This document shows positions 60,785 to 64,000 of a DNA stretch of 64,000 bases, piece after piece. Every line of letters starts with the position of its first letter. Positions within the stretch are counted from its first letter, which is position 1. The DNA comes from Cristatella mucedo (Eukaryota > Bryozoa > Phylactolaemata > Cristatellidae). The notes under the pieces were generated by a model. The model was not told where the DNA came from and did no database searches. It saw nothing but the letters and a program-made list of their open reading frames with translations. A program made the translations under genes and the position numbers. Location of the stretch: the NCBI GenBank assembly GCA_009760855.2, contig WPIO01000026.1, positions 1 through 64,000 on the forward strand, read 5' to 3'.

Positions 60785-60935
60785 ATTTAAATATAATTCA
60801 TTTGTATATAGCACCCAAAGAGAACTCAATCTCTATTAAGGCGCTTCACATATGCCACGGGGCTCAAGCCTACGAACTAGGCCAGACATTGGTCGAGGCG
60901 AGCACCTTAACCACTGCGCCAAACTAGCTTGGCAG
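60785..60935 (-). mobile_element. SINE-B copy
   Basis: The minus strand reads GCCAAGCTAGTTTGGCGCAG, TGGTTAAGGTGCTCGCC, GGCTTGAGCCCCGTGGCAT, ATGTGAAGCGCCTTAATAGA and GATTGAGTTCTCTTTGGGTG. Confidence 0.85.
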
Positions 60936-61024
60936 TGACAACACTTCAACATTGAGCATGAACTATACAAAAGCAAAAAAGCCACTCTTTAATAATAGTC
61001 ACTTTGGTGACGATACTCGCAGAA

Positions 61025-61153
61025 TAAATAAATAAAATGCATTTGTAATTCATGTGCCGCAGGGCTCAAGCCCATGACTTCGGTCATCGATTGCATTCAC
61101 CTTGATCTCGGTGGTTAAAAGCATGTACCTTAACCACTGGGCCAAACCGGGGT
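61025..61153 (-). mobile_element. SINE-B copy, tail lost
   Basis: The minus strand reads CCGGTTTGGCCCAGTGGTTA, AGGTACATGC..., GGGCTTGAGCCCTGCGGCAC. It lies 90 bp from the previous copy in the same orientation. Confidence 0.7.
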
Positions 61154-62704
61154 CACACCAGCCGCGCTCGAATGCACAGAGCTATCTCATCTCGGACCCA
61201 TTCCTTTGCCGCCTGATTTTTTTGCGTGGCCGTCAATAGCAGCACCAGAGGTGTGCCGAAGCTAGATCGATCGCGATCACGCAGCCGAGCAGACAGCCTC
61301 TCTGGCTGCCTCCTCACTCGCCCTGGTGCTTTGTATGTCATGCTGGGTCATGCACAGTTGCACTCGTGCATGCAGCATCGACTGCGTCTATTGGCTCATC
61401 GGTCCTCACGGCTCGAACTCGTTTCGTTCTGAGCACCCGCCCGACCACAGCTTCCATCACTCAAGTGCCCCCGGTGGTGGTAAAGGTGGTGGTGATAGTG
61501 GAGGGGGAGGGTGGTGCCTACAATAGGTCGGCCATGCTGTCAATGGGTGGAGGGGGCAGGAGGCCAGGCATCACAGCTGCTGCTCTTGTTCCTGCCTCTC
61601 CCAGGCAAAGGCTGCAGCCGCTTGCCAGCCATGGTGCACAGCCCTCTGAGGAAAACAGGTAGAACCGCAAGGTGGCAGCACGGCCGCATCAGCTCAAGAA
61701 GCTCGTCTGATTGTGACACGGCTAGCTCGGCCGACTCCCTTCATGATATCCAGTGCAAAAGTATAAGGTGCTGGCACTTGGCCAATGTTCGGCCACTACT
61801 CGACGGCAAAAGAAAGGACCGAGATATTCGCTACTCACTATGTCACTAGCACACGTGCACTGCAGACTCTACGCCTCCATTCCTACGGGCCACAGTATGG
61901 TGCCGAGAGTAAGCGCCGCTGTTGCAGAGAAATTGGCACTGAACCGTTTGTTTCACGAAGTTCTCCATTTACCAGCCTTCAACATCAATGAGCTCGGGCC
62001 GCTGATGAACCGAGCGCAGCTGCTTCCTGCCAGCACCAGCCAAACTGAGTGACAAATAGAGAAAGTCGAAGTACACTCTCCTAAGGCTAGCAGTGCTTAG
62101 CATCATATAGCCACACTTGCCTACTACCTGTTGCTGTTTTCCAATCATCACTCTTTGCAGTAAGCATTCGGCGATATGATACGTCTCTGTCTCAAGACTC
62201 TACTGATTTTTCTTCTACATTTGTCGATGAATGATAAATGAGAAAAGTGGACAAGCTTAGCAGCTCTCGGGCTTGGCAGCTTTCCTGGCTTAGCAGCTTC
62301 CCTACCAATTGCCATTCGCTGGACTGCCATAAGTCTGCCGGAAGCCGAATGACTGCCAGGGGTCATAGAGTCTGACAGCCTGACTGGGTGGAGGAGCCTC
62401 GCACACCACCCAGTCATAGATTTTTTCCAGCTCAGCTTAGGTTACTGGCTAATGCCTGCCCGCTTCACAGCAGCAAGAGACAATCCGGAACCCCTTGTCG
62501 AACTGCCAGCTTGTAGTCTAGTACGAGCATCCTGCCAGCCCAGCTTGATTTGCCCAGTTCGAATCGCCACGGTCGCTATTAGTAATGCTGAGCATTACAT
62601 GCTCACTCAAAGGTATTGTCGGCAATGTATTTGCGGCACCCCATATCGACATTTATAACTCTCACTACTCGAAGATCTTCCGGCCAGTGCAATAGGGCGC
62701 TTAC

Positions 62705-63232
62705 AGGTGGTGCAAAACTCTTCAGCCAAGCTTGTCTGTCAAGAGCCTGGCAGTTGAAACAGTGCACCATTTCTCACTGACCCGCACTAGCGTCCCATCA
62801 AGCAGCGTATCGACTTCACGGTTCTGCCACTCACTTGTAGGTCCTTTCGTTCTCTGGCTCCAGCCTGCCTATCAGAACTGCTACCTAACCACGCTAGCAT
62901 CATACCATCATACCTTCTGACTCAAATCGTTTAGCTTCGCCTCGACAAAATCATAAATCCTTTGGATACCATGCATTTAGTTTGTATGCTCCCAAAGCCT
63001 GGAACTCACTAACGATTGATGTCACGACGTCTCCTGCCTTGACAATATTTAAACCAAAGCTAAAAATGCGCCTCCTCCGTCGTCCTTTTTGTGCTAATGT
63101 GTGCTGAAGCTGTGCAAGCTATCACTGACCACACTGACATTCTTTCTTTAGAGACTATGTCAAGTGCCTAGAAGAGATTTAGTTATCTTGCGGATGCTAT
63201 GCTAATGCTTTATTATTACATATTATTATCAT
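62705..63232 (+). mobile_element. LINE 3' fragment
   Basis: Plus-strand remnants include AKLVCQEPGS, VPSSSVSTSRF/IKQRIDF (two frames), VGPFVLWLQPAYQ, YGFHAFSLYAPKAWNSL-type sequence near 62990 and the tail AAGTGCCTAGAAGAGATTTAG followed by TTATTATTACATATTATTA at the end. Confidence 0.75.
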
Positions 63233-64000
63233 TTCCTGCCCATCTAAATAATTGGACAGGCCCTTTGTTTCCCTCAGCCGAAGAACACTGAGGCAGCCGC
63301 GTAAAGGTGATTCCCACCACAAAGTCTGCCGGCACCATGGATTGGACCATAGCCACAGCAACAACCGGAGGCAGACAGCAATACACGGCAGCACCTCGCA
63401 GTCGGCAGAGCATGGAACCGTGTTCGTGCCCGGCAAAGGGAAAGCGGCCAGGGCTGCAAGTCACCACTGCATGGGCACCAGCAGGTGTCGGGCACTGTGG
63501 CAGAAGTGCCCCAACACGTTGAACAGCTGGCCCTTCTTGAGTGGGCTCTGCTGAGCTTCGAGGCTAATTATTTTGAATTATTCAGTCCATATAATGTTGC
63601 AGGGCACAATGGCTGTGGGAGAATACTGTATCCAAAAAAGCCCAACCCCTACGAATGCCACAAATCCTAAGGACCGACCGAACAGGCTATGCGGCGACGG
63701 CTGCTGCTGCCTACAACAGCCGGCTCGAAGCAGTGACCGGATGCAAGTGTCACTCCATTTGTATCCGGTCGCTGCTGGATAACTAAAACTTGTTTCCACA
63801 ACGCATGCAGCAGTGATTTTGCGGTTCCGTATTGCTCCTGCGTCTGAGGCTCCGGCACCGATAATGGGTGAGGAAGTTTTGCGCTAAGCACCATGCCAAG
63901 AATGGCCACCATCAGCAATAGGTACGTGTATGTCTAGCAAACCAGCGACTGGTGGGAGTTCGAAGGGCAGCGGCCAAGCTCCATCTTTCCCTGACAACTG
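63233..64000. other. No gene recognised
   Basis: Overlapping open frames occur on both strands. A minus-strand stretch at about 63932-63880 reads YLLLMVAILGMVLSA after an acceptor-like TTTGCTAG, resembling a signal peptide or membrane helix, but it continues without domain features and has no phase-2 donor. Confidence 0.4.

Larger units (their letters stand above)
58870..62704. other. Upstream of ADGRA exon 2; first exon not found
   Basis: I searched the minus strand for a signal peptide plus a Cys-containing LRR N-cap ending in a phase-2 donor and found no convincing candidate. Open frames at 59233-59487 (hydrophobic start, weak phase-2 donor) and 61753-62052 lack support. The stretch contains SINE-B copies and microsatellites. 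Confidence 0.5.

Noticed and set aside
63667-63918. ORF with signal-like start as ADGRA exon 1
   Set aside because: The frame starts without a clear ATG context and the available donors give the wrong phase. The Cys pair near its end is only a vague resemblance to an N-cap.

Overview
The window is nuclear DNA from an invertebrate animal. It has GT-AG introns, long introns filled with old transposon copies, microsatellites and tRNA-derived SINEs, and it carries an adhesion GPCR of the ADGRA type, a family known from animals. It has no bacterial operon features and no vertebrate-type SINEs. The species cannot be named from sequence alone.

Three protein-coding genes are firmly supported. (1) TXNL4A/DIM1 (U5 snRNP 15 kDa protein), plus strand 4756-5184, is complete with one coding exon and a poly(A) signal at 5263. 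(2) GOLT1/GOT1 (Golgi vesicle-transport membrane protein), minus strand 22489-14849, is rebuilt from five small exons whose phases agree. The product is 138 residues, the length I recall for the family. (3) An ADGRA-type adhesion GPCR, minus strand, is rebuilt from 16 exons between 58869 and 29772 (5,092 coding nt, phases consistent at every junction). In order it has four LRRs, an LRR C-terminal cap, an Ig domain, a hormone-receptor domain, GAIN/GPS, seven TMs and a very long low-complexity tail. Its first exon (signal peptide and N-terminal cap) was not found and may lie beyond 64000.

Layout: 1-4640 is transposon debris; 4756-5268 TXNL4A; 5269-14848 LINE/SINE/Tc1 debris with a possible unidentified two-exon plus-strand gene end at 6868-7742; 14849-22489 GOLT1, whose introns hold a 16-bp minisatellite and a foldback element; 22490-29400 repeats and a few unassigned ORFs; 29403-58869 the ADGRA gene, whose introns hold a second foldback element, a Tc1 pseudogene, SINEs and microsatellites; 58870-64000 upstream DNA with repeats.

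The repeats form a few recurring families: one L2/CR1-like LINE (mostly 3' fragments), SINE-A (tRNA head with its own body), SINE-B (tRNA head with the LINE's 3' hairpin tail), SINE-C (a SINE-A-like head, a different body and a CATA tail), Tc1/mariner pseudogenes, and a roughly 1-kb foldback element present twice. The three genes share no obvious pathway (splicing, Golgi traffic, cell-surface signalling). The points most worth a second look are the cluster of four Tyr-Glu-Asn motifs in the receptor tail, the intronic foldback pair, the tail shared by SINE-B and the LINE, and the six-frame-open minisatellite inside GOLT1. I found no wholly new gene system.
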